Assembly: GCF_000018545.1 (NCBI RefSeq)
Contig: NC_012586.1
Coordinates: 186,001-250,000 of the forward strand
DNA from: Sinorhizobium fredii NGR234
GTDB taxonomy: Bacteria > Pseudomonadota > Alphaproteobacteria > Rhizobiales > Rhizobiaceae
Direction: 5' to 3'
DNA: 64,000 nt
How positions within the stretch are numbered: position 1 is the stretch's first letter; every line of letters begins with the position of its first letter. This document shows, in pieces, positions 34,070 through 42,118 of this stretch. The translations under genes were made by a program, and so were the position numbers. The notes beneath the pieces are model-generated. The model saw only the letters and a program-made list of their open reading frames with translations. It ran no database searches and had not been told where the DNA came from.

Positions 34070-34867
34070 ATGAGCATGCATGAAGCGGGTCTCGACCGGC
34101 GATTTGCACTTGCGAAATCAATTGCCGAGGAGGCGGGGGCGCTCGCGCTCGACTACTTCAACAAGCGCGATACCCTGGTGATCGAGACCAAGCGCGACCC
34201 CCAGGATGTCGTCTCAATTGCCGACCGGAACGTCGAAACGCTGATCCGAGAGCGCGTCGCCGCGGAGCTCCCGGAGGACGGGTTCCTCGGCGAGGAATTC
34301 AGCCCCGTCGAGGGGGCCTCCGGCTATACCTGGGTCGTGGACCCGATTGACGGTACCGCGCCATTCGTCAATGGCATGTCGACGTGGTGTGTGTCGATCG
34401 CGGTGCTGCATGGCGGCGTGCCGGTGATCGGCGTGATCCATGCGCCCTGCGATGGCGAAGTCTATGCTTCGGCCGCGGGCAAGGGCGCGAGCCTCAACGG
34501 AAGGAAGTTGAGCCTCGATCCGTCTCGAACCATCCAGAACGCCATCACCGGCATCGGCTGCAATACCCATGTCGAGCCGGAGCGGGTTGGCCAGATCATC
34601 GCCACGCTGCTCGGCATGGGCGGCAACTTTATCCGCAATGGCTCCGGCGCATTGATGCTCGCCTATGTCGCGGCCGGTCGTCTGGTGGGTTATTACGAGC
34701 CGCATATGCACGCTTGGGACTGCATGGCCGGTTATTGCCTCGTCAAGGAAGCCGGCGGCGACCACCTGTCCTTCCCGGCCGAGGGCGAAGCCTTGTTGAA
34801 GGGCCACCCAGTGCTGGCCAGCAATCCGACGGCCTATGCCGATCTGTTGGCAATCCATGGCCGTTGA
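34070..34867 (+). CDS. Inositol monophosphatase family phosphatase
   Basis: A 265-residue magnesium-dependent phosphatase with the family motifs GEEF (residues 74-77), VVDPIDGTAPFVNG (89-102) and AWDCMAG (about 217-223). Members remove phosphate from inositol phosphate, histidinol phosphate, PAP or fructose bisphosphate. GGAAAGAA precedes the ATG. It follows the GDPD and sulfatase/diesterase genes, so together they could process a glycerophosphoinositol-like compound; this is inference from context. Confidence 0.87.
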   Translation: MSMHEAGLDRRFALAKSIAEEAGALALDYFNKRDTLVIETKRDPQDVVSIADRNVETLIRERVAAELPEDGFLGEEFSPVEGASGYTWVVDPIDGTAPFVNGMSTWCVSIAVLHGGVPVIGVIHAPCDGEVYASAAGKGASLNGRKLSLDPSRTIQNAITGIGCNTHVEPERVGQIIATLLGMGGNFIRNGSGALMLAYVAAGRLVGYYEPHMHAWDCMAGYCLVKEAGGDHLSFPAEGEALLKGHPVLASNPTAYADLLAIHGR

Positions 34868-34934
34868 AAGAACGCGGGCTTGAGGGAAAGGGCCGGTCTT
34901 GCCAATTTTTGCCAACGCCGCCATCGTCATTTGC

Positions 34935-35174
34935 ATGGGCACCATGAACATTTCCTTGCCGGACCATCTTAAGAGCTTCGTCGATGAGCAAGTTGCCGGA
35001 GGGGGTTACGGGTCAACCAGTGAGTATATTCGGGAGTTGATACGTCGAGATCAGGATCGGCTCGCGTTACGCAGGCTTCTGCTTGACGGAGCATCGTCCG
35101 CACAGACCGAACCGGTCGACGAGCACTATTTCACCAGTCTACGCGATCGAGTGCATGGTCAGCGCACCACGTGA
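34935..35174 (+). CDS. ParD-like antitoxin (ribbon-helix-helix)
   Basis: A 79-residue antitoxin, MGTMNISLPDHLKSFVDEQV followed by GYGSTSEYIRELIRRDQ, a typical ParD/CopG ribbon-helix-helix start. Its stop codon overlaps the GTG of the parE frame. The neighbouring parE is frameshifted, so the antitoxin appears intact without a working partner. The second ATG at 34944 is an alternative start. Confidence 0.87.
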   Translation: MGTMNISLPDHLKSFVDEQVAGGGYGSTSEYIRELIRRDQDRLALRRLLLDGASSAQTEPVDEHYFTSLRDRVHGQRTT

Positions 35175-35495
35175 AGAATAAGGCTGTTATTCCCCGGGAG
35201 TTGGCTCGGAGTCGAGGCGGCCATCGACTACTGTGTACGCGAAGCAGGAAGCGAGGTCACGCTCGGCTTTATCGACGCCCTTCAAGAGGCGTTCTTTTTG
35301 ATCGCAAGTCATCCCGGGTCCGGATCGTTGCGGTATGCATACGAACTGGGATTACCCGACTTGCGGACTGTCTCACTGAAGCGATATCCCTATCTCGTTT
35401 TCTATCGCGACCAGCCGGGTCACGTCGACGTGTGGCGCGTGCTTCATGCCAAGCGGGACATTCCGCAGTGGATGCAGGAGCCGAACAGTCACTGA
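35171..35495 (+). pseudogene. parE-like toxin gene with frameshift
   Basis: The first part, from GTG 35171, reads VKNKAVIPRELAR, the usual ParE N-terminus. The rest lies in the next frame from about 35211: VEAAIDYCVREAGSEVTLGF, then IDALQEAFFLIASHPGSGSL, LKRYPYLVFYRDQPGHVDVW and RVLHAKRDIPQWMQ, the usual ParE C-terminus. One extra base (or two lost) at about 35210 breaks the gene. With the break the product is a short unrelated tail, so the toxin should be inactive unless a sequence error or ribosomal slip restores it. Confidence 0.82.
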
Positions 35496-36053
35496 CCGAA
35501 CATTCCGGCCGTTGGAATCTATTGATGCCGGCGGTTCGCACCCGCTCAAGAGCACCGTCCCAGTGCCGCGGCGATTTACCCGTTGCCGCAGGTCTCACGA
35601 GGATCAGAGGAATCTTTAGCGCGTCGGACAGGCCGCGCGCCGTCGCAATTGAACGCCGGGAATTTCTGGACCGCAAAGTTCGACTATGTCGAGGCGAGTG
35701 CTGACGCGACAGTCCGGCCGAACTCCAGCACTCGGAGCTGTTTGACTTGCCCACAAAGAGCATCGCTCCTCAGGCACTGCACCCTGGTTGACGACGATCT
35801 GATCTAGACCATTTTGAGTAGAAATGAACGGCGCGACAACTATCGGAACCAGGTGATAACGACAATGGCGCTCGATGGCTGTATAGATATGAGCCAAGTA
35901 TTCGTCGCATATCCGAGATCTTGTTTGGGGTTGTTTCCAAACTCCATTGGTTTTTACATGAATTTAATACGACGATAGTGAACGATTTTTTATAAAAATA
36001 CATACAAGGAGACATGGAGACCGCAAGATAGCCGGAATGTCAAGGAGGGATAA
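35496..36053. other. Intergenic region, AT-rich at right end
   Basis: About 560 bases without a convincing gene. Frames on both strands are short and lack family features. The last 130 bases (about 35920-36050) are clearly AT-rich compared with the surroundings and end in the ribosome site AAGGAGGGATAA of the LuxR-type gene, so they probably hold its promoter. Confidence 0.45.
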
Positions 36054-36845
36054 ATGTATCTCACGAACTCGACAATGAGCAATATTGAAGATTGCAACAA
36101 GGTATTGCCGAAAAGCAAGATTGTAATGCTCGCGAAGACCGACCTGTTCGCCGAATGTCTGACGCAGGCGATCAGCGCGCGTTTTCAGGATCAAGACATC
36201 GTAAGCCTTGCCGATGCCGACGGTCTCCTGGACCACAACCTTATCGACGTAAGCCTGGTCATCCTCTACAGCCTACCGGCGGCAGAATTTCCTTCGATCA
36301 TGCGGACGATCCACGAGTTCCATCCGAAGGCTGCGGTCGGTGTGATGGTGCAGAATGCCGACGAGCTCGACTCGTCGATCGCGGACCTTGTCGACGAAGG
36401 GTTGGTCCACGGCGTGCTGCCCCTTAATCTCAATCTCGACGTATGCCTTACCGCCATCGATCTCTTGATGAAGGGCGGCGAGCACTTTCCCGCCGCGTTG
36501 CTTCGGCGCCTGGCGCCGGGCGGGCTCGCAGGCAGCGGCGTCCTCGGGCAAAAACCGGCGTCCTCGGAAGATGTCGACATGGAACGCAAGACCGACTTTG
36601 CCCAGGGCCTGCTGAGGATGCGCGAGATCCAGATTCTCGATCTCATATGCGTGGGCACGCCGAACAAGATCATCGCCCATCGTCTCGGGCTTTCCGAAAA
36701 CACCGTCAAGGTGCATGTCCGCAACATCTACAAGAAGATGAACGTGCACAACCGGACGGAGGCGGCGTCGCGCTGCTTCCGGAGCGACGCCGATCTCGCC
36801 TCGCTCCCACGCTCTTGCGCCGACGCACCCGAGGTGTCGGCTTGA
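36054..36845 (+). CDS. LuxR/FixJ-type response regulator with degenerate receiver domain
   Basis: A 263-residue regulator. Residues about 20-140 look like a receiver domain, but the place of the phosphorylated aspartate reads VSLVILYSL with no acid. Residues about 190-250 form a LuxR helix-turn-helix (RMREIQILDLICVGTPNKII followed by AHRLGLSENTVKVHVRNIYK). It probably binds DNA without phosphorylation or with another signal. A strong AAGGAGG ribosome site precedes the ATG. No sensor kinase is adjacent. Targets are unknown. Confidence 0.83.
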   Translation: MYLTNSTMSNIEDCNKVLPKSKIVMLAKTDLFAECLTQAISARFQDQDIVSLADADGLLDHNLIDVSLVILYSLPAAEFPSIMRTIHEFHPKAAVGVMVQNADELDSSIADLVDEGLVHGVLPLNLNLDVCLTAIDLLMKGGEHFPAALLRRLAPGGLAGSGVLGQKPASSEDVDMERKTDFAQGLLRMREIQILDLICVGTPNKIIAHRLGLSENTVKVHVRNIYKKMNVHNRTEAASRCFRSDADLASLPRSCADAPEVSA

Positions 36846-37043
36846 ATGTCGTGGCGCCACGCGACCACAGCGCATGGCATTTGCCTCGATTGCGGCCGGC
36901 GGAGTCGAAACCTGCATGGCTGGCTCGATCGCAGCCAGATGTGGTTTTTACGCCCAGGCACAGGCTGCAGCGACGCCGTGAATGGCTATCGGATCAGGTT
37001 CAAAGGAACGAGCCGGATCGAAAGGTCCGCCCGGCGCGAGTTC

Positions 37044-37349
37044 TTAGATTCCTGACCCGTTGAGCTCTTGGTCGTCGTCGCCTTCCCAGGGTGAGGGCAT
37101 CGTGATGCGATTGAGATTGGCCGAGGGCATCGGCATCCAGCACTTCAATTCCGGCTCGGCGTATTCGATGATGCGGCCGGGCGAGGAATCGGAGGCGCGC
37201 CAGCCTTCTGCGCCGAACTGATCGCCGTTCGACCAATAGGCGAGGTCAACTTCTGCCGCCCCCTGTTCGGACGGGCGGATCGTGACAAGGATCCGACTGC
37301 CGTTTTTCGGCGCGCTTGCCATGTGGCGCCAGCGGTCTGGCTCGGCCAT
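37044..37349 (-). CDS. DUF551-like hypothetical protein
   Basis: A 101-residue protein. WRHMASAPKNGSRILVTIRP near the start and ELKCWMPMPSA near the end follow the W..m..APk.G..iL...WmPlP pattern of DUF551-like proteins often found in phage and rhizobial genomes. GGAGGAAGAAT lies directly before the ATG at 37349. Function unknown. Confidence 0.62.
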   Translation of the reverse strand: MAEPDRWRHMASAPKNGSRILVTIRPSEQGAAEVDLAYWSNGDQFGAEGWRASDSSPGRIIEYAEPELKCWMPMPSANLNRITMPSPWEGDDDQELNGSGI

Positions 37350-37444
37350 TATTCTTCCTCCTGCCTTGCAGCAGGTTGCAAGTGTCTCCTCACCATCGAA
37401 AACGGTCAACTCAAACTTTGCACATACTCGCGTGCCAACGAAGC

Positions 37445-38449
37445 TCAGCTTTTCAACTCCTTCTTCAGTTCGTTCAAGAAACGCCAGTCGGTGCCTTGGG
37501 CCAACAGCTTCTCGGGCGAGCTCTTGAGCATCCCGACCTCGTGGAGGCGCAGCGCGTAAAAGCGCAGGGTGTCCTCGGCGCTATACTCGCGCCAACCGTA
37601 GGGAAGCGCCTTCACGACCTGGAGGGCATGGTCATAGCGCTTGGCATAGCCCTGCTCCACCATGAACTGCGCGGACTGTTCTGGCTCGCTTGCGCAGAAA
37701 TCCGCCGCTTTCAGGATGGCGCGGAGGGCGCGTTTGGTGGCCACCGGATACGCGCGGACGAACTCCCGGTTGCCGGCCAGCATGCAGCAGAAGTATTGCG
37801 ACCAGGGCCGGTCCACCGTGCTGCTGATCACCACATGGCCGATCTGCCGCTCCCGCATCTCCTGCGGTTCGGGGGGAAAGCCCAGGTAAGCATCGATCTT
37901 CCCCTCACTCAGGAGCCGGATGGACTCGGGTCCCGGATGCGTGACGAAGTGTATGTCCTTATGGAGATCCAGGCCCACATAGGCTGTTATACTGGCGAGA
38001 AAGACGTATCGGCTGGAATCCAGCGTCGGCACGGCAACAGTCTTCCCCTTGAGGTCGCGGATCGCCTGGACGCGATCGGTCCCGAACAGCTCAAAGCAGC
38101 CGACGTGGAGTCCTGCCAGGATGACGATGGGATCCCCCGCCTCCAGGTGGAGAAGGAGCGGGGCAGCGAAATGCCCATTGAGGTCGGCTTCGCCGGAGGC
38201 GAGGGCCGGCGCGATGTCTGCGGTCCCCTCTTTCTGGAGGTAGCGCACGTCGGTGAACCCTTCGCTGCGCAGCAGTTCTTCGGCCACATACTGGGGGGCC
38301 TGACAGATGCTGGGAATCCGGACGAGCGTGATCCGCGTCGTTTCCGCCGGTGGTTCGGCCCACGCCTTTGTCGCCTTTCCGAAAAAGCTCACAGCGCCGG
38401 CCGCTGCGGCGCCCGCGACGAAAGTGCGGCGATTCTGAATGATCTGCAT
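37445..38449 (-). CDS. ABC-type substrate-binding protein (SsuA/NrtA/ThiY type), probable Tat signal
   Basis: A 334-residue exported protein with a twin-arginine-like leader (QNRRTFVAGAAAAGAVSFFG) followed by TTRITLVRIPSICQAPQYVAEELL. The fold is NMT1/SsuA-like, used for sulfonates, nitrate or pyrimidine-like compounds. GGAG lies eight bases before the ATG at 38449. No permease or ATPase gene is nearby, so it is an orphan here. Rearranged fragments of a close paralogue lie just to the right (38871-39110). Confidence 0.83.
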   Translation of the reverse strand: MQIIQNRRTFVAGAAAAGAVSFFGKATKAWAEPPAETTRITLVRIPSICQAPQYVAEELLRSEGFTDVRYLQKEGTADIAPALASGEADLNGHFAAPLLLHLEAGDPIVILAGLHVGCFELFGTDRVQAIRDLKGKTVAVPTLDSSRYVFLASITAYVGLDLHKDIHFVTHPGPESIRLLSEGKIDAYLGFPPEPQEMRERQIGHVVISSTVDRPWSQYFCCMLAGNREFVRAYPVATKRALRAILKAADFCASEPEQSAQFMVEQGYAKRYDHALQVVKALPYGWREYSAEDTLRFYALRLHEVGMLKSSPEKLLAQGTDWRFLNELKKELKS

Positions 38450-38580
38450 CGGACGCTCCTCTCCCCAAATTGCCAAACGGCAAGTCTGGCCGGAACCGAG
38501 CAGGACGTATCCCGATTAGAAGCGCACGCGGCGCAGATCGAACAGCGCCTTTTCCTGATACGAGGGTTTGCGCTCTCAGA

Positions 38581-38690
38581 TCACGATGATTTTAGGCCGG
38601 ATCGACCTAAAATCATGAGCGTGATCGATTCTAACAGGTTAGAGCGGGATGCGGGCGGAAAACCGCACACATTTTTCCTCATCCCGCTCT
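38581..38690. repeat. Intergenic repeat element, copy B (long form)
   Basis: Starts with a perfect 11-bp hairpin ATGATTTTAGG/CCTAAAATCAT (38586-38596, 38606-38616), then GTGATCGATTCTAACAGG, then the 51-base core (38639-38689) also present at 12136-12186 with one difference. The core carries the dyad GAGCGGGAT/ATCCCGCTC (38642-38650, 38681-38689). It is a repeat family, not a coding region. Confidence 0.82.
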
Positions 38691-38769
38691 TGTCGCTGGC
38701 CCGTGAGATCCCAGCCGGAAATGCGAAAGGATACGCCCTCCGGAGATTACTACGCTGCGTCTGCCGAAG

Positions 38770-39110
38770 ACCTTCAGAGCTCTTTTCGAGGCGACCTCCT
38801 GGAACAGACGCACATTCTCGATCGCGATCGCCGCCTGGTATGTCGCGGCTGCGTTGTTGCGTGCCGAAGGGTTTACCTTCGTTCGGAACAACCCTGTAGC
38901 CACCAAGCGCGTGTTGCGCGCCATTCTCGGCGACGGCATTCTTGTCGTTTTCAACGATCCGGCCGTCCTGCCGAGAAATCCAACGGCGCCGGCTGCCGCT
39001 GCGCGCGTCAAAAAAGAGCGGCGGTTCTGTGCAAGGCCTCGGTTCAACGCCGCACGTGTTCGTGACCAGCATGGCTGCCTATGTCGGGCTTGACTGGACT
39101 TCGTGGTCGA
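38770..39110. pseudogene. Mosaic of gene fragments: kinase GAF piece and rearranged SsuA-type binding protein
   Basis: On the minus strand (38783-38868) YQAAIAIENVRLFQEVASKR is typical of GAF-sensor kinases. On the plus strand (38871-38940) RAEGFTFVR and NNPVATKRVLRAILG match two separate parts of the intact binding protein at 37445-38449. On the minus strand (38945-39025) NRRSFLTRAAAAGAVGFLG matches its signal peptide. On the plus strand (39046-39105) FVTSMAAYVGLD matches its middle. The pieces are out of order and in both directions, so this is a scrambled gene remnant. Confidence 0.65.
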
Positions 39111-39353
39111 CTCTTGTCCAGCCGAGAGTTGGACCATGACGTCAGCAGCGCCAAGAAGGCGGCAAAGAGCGGCTCGGTTATCATCACGAGTCGCGGCAAG
39201 CCCTCCCATGTCCTGATGACCTATGATGAATTCGAGCGCTTACGCGGCAGGCACCGCAGCCTTGTCGACGCTCTCGCTATGCCGGGGCTCTCGGCAATCG
39301 ATTTCGAGCCGCACCGCGTTGAAATCAGACCGCGCGACGTGGATTTGTCTTGA
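39081..39353 (+). CDS. Phd/YefM-type antitoxin
   Basis: A 90-residue frame; from about residue 12, LSSRELDHDVSSAKKAAKSG followed by SVIITSRGKPSHVLMTYDEF is a Phd/YefM antitoxin. The first residues overlap the binding-protein debris, so the original start may be lost and translation might begin at TTG 39114. Its stop overlaps the TTG start of a truncated vapC, the usual layout of a Phd-VapC pair. Confidence 0.75.
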   Translation: MSGLTGLRGRLLSSRELDHDVSSAKKAAKSGSVIITSRGKPSHVLMTYDEFERLRGRHRSLVDALAMPGLSAIDFEPHRVEIRPRDVDLS

Positions 39354-39505
39354 AACACCTGCTCGATACCAACGTCGTTTCCGAACTTCGCAAGTTCGAA
39401 ACCCCGCGGACGCCGCTGATTGCTTTCGTCTCGGATCCCATAGGACGCGCGTCGAGCCAGCGAAGCAGGATTGGCAGGCCTCCGACCACGCCCTTAAGAT
39501 TATAA
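39350..39505 (+). pseudogene. Truncated VapC-like PIN-domain toxin
   Basis: LKHLLDTNVVSELRK is the N-terminus of VapC ribonucleases with the first catalytic aspartate. After about 20 residues the similarity ends and the frame stops at 39503-39505, whereas the family has about 130 residues. The toxin is therefore inactive. The Phd-type antitoxin upstream remains. Confidence 0.72.
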
Positions 39506-39525
39506 ATCGGGATTTTCATTCAGTC

Positions 39526-39960
39526 TCAGACGTGTATGACGCCGTTGTCCTCGCTGTCCCAATATTGAATGCGGTCGCCATGGACCTTGATCAGGACAAG
39601 ACCCGGTGTCTCGACGCCCTGCGCAAACCAGCGCTCCAGATCGGCGACCCAGTGCTCTTGGAACTGCGCCTTGTCGCGAATGAGGGTCGCAGCGCCCTCG
39701 ATAGAGATGAAGATCCCGGGCTTGCCGAGAAGGCTCGGCGGCTCGGCGAAGGCGAGCGTGATCCGGGGGTCGCGGATGATGTCCGATACCTTGTGGGTGT
39801 CTTCAAAAGAAAAGAACCAGGAGTCACCGTCATATTCGACATCACCATTGTTGCTCATCGGCCGGTTGGCGATGGCGCCTGAGCTCGCTTTTGTCGCCAT
39901 CATGCAGAAATCGATTTTCTTGAGTTTCCTGGCGATATCGCGAAGCGTAAGCGAGGACAT
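39526..39960 (-). CDS. Pyridoxamine 5'-phosphate oxidase-fold protein (general stress protein 26 type)
   Basis: A 144-residue split-barrel protein: LKKIDFCMMATKASSGAIAN, RPMSNNGDVEYDGDSWFF, then DPRITLAFAEP and GAATLIRDKAQFQEHW. This is the general-stress-protein-26 group of FMN or F420-binding PPOX-fold proteins. The start at 39960 puts the fold at the N-terminus; the frame continues to 40206 but that part has no family features. It is a single-gene unit. Binding of a flavin is likely, the reaction unknown. Confidence 0.83.
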   Translation of the reverse strand: MSSLTLRDIARKLKKIDFCMMATKASSGAIANRPMSNNGDVEYDGDSWFFSFEDTHKVSDIIRDPRITLAFAEPPSLLGKPGIFISIEGAATLIRDKAQFQEHWVADLERWFAQGVETPGLVLIKVHGDRIQYWDSEDNGVIHV

Positions 39961-40298
39961 GGAAAGACCTTTCCGAAACGTGGGTAGGGTTGAGGCGGAC
40001 CGGACAGGTGAGCCCGGTTGACAAGGCCCGCGCGCAACAGGGAATGGGGAAGCGGCGGAGAAGGTTCCTTCGCTTGGTCTACCGTCCCGCGGTGATTTTC
40101 GCTGCATGGCCGGAACCAAGCCGCCCTCGGGTTTCGAGAATTCCCCGCTCGACATCGACACGGTTCCCGTCGGTTGTCGATTTGGACGAAATGCCTCCAT
40201 CGCCATACGGTGTAACTGGGTCGGCAGAGATAGATGGGTGTCTCGTACGGACGGATCGATGTAGTAAGGGAACGATTCTCCCTTAAACCTGCAGGCAT
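39961..40298. other. Spacer between divergent PPOX and DUF2161 genes
   Basis: About 340 bases without a recognisable gene. It must hold the two divergent promoters. No clear operator or repeat was found. Confidence 0.4.
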
Positions 40299-40979
40299 AT
40301 GGAAACGTCGCTTTATCTGCCCATCAAAGGTTTTCTCGAAAAGGCAGGTTACGTCGTCAAGGGCGAAGTCGGCGGCTGCGATCTCGTCGGCTTGAGCGAT
40401 GACGATCCGCCTGTGGTGGTGATCTGCGAGTTGAAGCTGAGCTTCAATCTGGAGCTCATACTGCAAGCTGTCGATCGCGCAGCGATCGCGGACGAGGTCT
40501 GGATCGCGGCGCGCGTCTCGGCCAAGGGCAAAGGTCGGGAGGCCGACAAGCGCTACCGCGACCTCTGCCGCAGGCTCGGGATCGGCATGCTCGGCATTTC
40601 GGATGCCGGCGAGGTCAGCGTTATCGTCGGTTCCGTATCGCCGATGCCACGAACCAATCCGAAACGGCGTTCGAGGCTTATGCGCGAACACCAGAGGCGA
40701 CGCGGCGATCCGGCCGTAGGCGGAAGCACACGCACGCCAGTCATGACCGCGTACCGTCAGCAGGCGCTCGGCTGTGCGGCAGCGCTGGCGTCAGGACCGC
40801 TGCGCGTGCGTGAAATCAGATGCCGCGTACCGGATGCCGGGAAGATCTTGCTTTCCAATGTCTATGGCTGGTTTGAACGGCTTGACAGAGGCGTCTACGG
40901 CTTGACCGATGCTGGACGGGAGGCACTGCAGCGGTGGCCGCAGCAAGACGTGCCGGCAACGATCGCCGTCCCAGCCTGA
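40299..40979 (+). CDS. DUF2161 family protein, PD-(D/E)xK nuclease-like
   Basis: A 226-residue protein. KGEVGGCDLVGLSDD and VVVICELKLSFNLEL keep the D...ExK pattern of PD-(D/E)xK phosphodiesterases, as described for DUF2161. The C-terminal part (about residues 140-215) resembles a small winged-helix domain (RVPDAGKILLSNVYGWFERL). It stands alone. Substrate and partner are unknown; a DNA-related role is inferred from the fold. Confidence 0.75.
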   Translation: METSLYLPIKGFLEKAGYVVKGEVGGCDLVGLSDDDPPVVVICELKLSFNLELILQAVDRAAIADEVWIAARVSAKGKGREADKRYRDLCRRLGIGMLGISDAGEVSVIVGSVSPMPRTNPKRRSRLMREHQRRRGDPAVGGSTRTPVMTAYRQQALGCAAALASGPLRVREIRCRVPDAGKILLSNVYGWFERLDRGVYGLTDAGREALQRWPQQDVPATIAVPA

Positions 40980-41073
40980 GTTGTATCCCACGAGAGAGGT
41001 TTGCTGCCCCATCGATGGCATGGCCTGGAGTTCGACTGCGCCCAAGGCGACGGGCCGGTTCTCGAAAGGGTGG

Positions 41074-41179
41074 CTACAGACCGGTTTGCGCCTGCAAAAG
41101 TCCTTCACCGTCGGCGTGATAGCCGATATCGGCGACCGTTCCATCGGGCAGCGTGCCGTCCTTTCAGGTCGAAACTCAT
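41074..41179 (-). pseudogene. Frameshifted start of an amidohydrolase (cytosine deaminase/dihydropyrimidinase-like)
   Basis: Directly after the last permease of the BMP-type operon, ATG 41179 overlaps the permease stop (ATGA) and begins MSFDLK. One frame over, KDGTLPDGTVADIGYHADGE continues the usual amidohydrolase N-terminus. The frame then stops at 41074-41076. Only about 35 residues of an enzyme of over 400 remain. It was probably the catabolic gene of the operon. Confidence 0.55.
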
Positions 41180-42117
41180 CTTTCGCCTTTCTGGTACGGG
41201 ATCATCAAAGCCTTGGGATAGGTGGCGCGGCGTGCGACCAGGATCAGCGCCAGGATCGAGAGCGCATAGGGCATCATCAGGAAAGCCTGATAGGGCACGA
41301 TGCCGCCCGATATCTGCTGCAGACGAACCTGATAGGCATCGAAGGCGGCGAACAGGATGGCGCCGATCAGCGCCTTTCCCGGCCGCCAGGAGCCGAAGAC
41401 GACCAGCGCGATGCAAATCCAGCCGCGTCCATTGATCATCTGGAAGAAGAAGGAATTGAAGGCCGAGGTGGTGAGAAAGGCGCCGCCGACCGCCATCAGC
41501 GCGCTCCCTACGGCGACGGCGCCCATGCGGATGCCGGTGACGGAAATGCCCTGCGCCTCGACCGCCGACGGGTTTTCGCCGGCAGCGCGAACGGCGAGGC
41601 CGATGGGTGTGCGATAGAGGATCCAGGCGACGGCTGCGACTGATACAAATGCGAGGTAGGTCAGCGGCGTCTGGGTAAACAGCGCCTCGCCAACAACGGG
41701 AATGCTGGACAGGCCGGGGAGCGGCAGGGGCTGGAACGGCTCGATCTTGGGCGGCGACGTCACCTCGGGTAGCGCAAGACGATAGATGAAATAGGTAAGG
41801 CTCGTGGCAAGCAGCGTAACGCCGATGCCGACGACGTGTTGTGACAGGCCGAGCGGTACCGTGAGCGTGGCGTGCAGCAGGCCGAACATGGCGCCGACAA
41901 GGGCAGCGACCAGCAAGCCGGCCCAAAGATCGCCGCCGGAATATACGGTGAACCACCCGGCGAAAGCGCCTGCCGTCATGATCCCCTCGATGCCGAGGTT
42001 GAGGACGCCGGCGCGCTCGCAGATCAACTCGCCCATGGTCGCGAAGATCAGCGGGGACGCTATGCGGATGGCGGCAACCCAGAAGGAGGCGGTGAAGAGG
42101 ATTTCAAGCGCGTCCAT
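41176..42117 (-). CDS. BMP-type (nucleoside-like) ABC transporter permease 2
   Basis: A 313-residue permease of the BPD_transp_2 fold: ISPLIFATMGELICERAGVL-like start (ASPLIFATMGELICERAGVL), NLGIEGIMTAGAFAGW, and AAGENPSAVEAQGIS. These features are usual in permeases that work with BMP/PnrA-type binding proteins, many of which import nucleosides. It lies one base after the first permease gene and overlaps the amidohydrolase remnant by four bases. Confidence 0.92.
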   Translation of the reverse strand: MDALEILFTASFWVAAIRIASPLIFATMGELICERAGVLNLGIEGIMTAGAFAGWFTVYSGGDLWAGLLVAALVGAMFGLLHATLTVPLGLSQHVVGIGVTLLATSLTYFIYRLALPEVTSPPKIEPFQPLPLPGLSSIPVVGEALFTQTPLTYLAFVSVAAVAWILYRTPIGLAVRAAGENPSAVEAQGISVTGIRMGAVAVGSALMAVGGAFLTTSAFNSFFFQMINGRGWICIALVVFGSWRPGKALIGAILFAAFDAYQVRLQQISGGIVPYQAFLMMPYALSILALILVARRATYPKALMIPYQKGER

Positions 42118-42118
42118 G

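Noticed and set aside
35269..35763. Minus-strand frame of 164 codons over the parE region
   Set aside because: It lies opposite the recognisable parE pieces and shows no family features.
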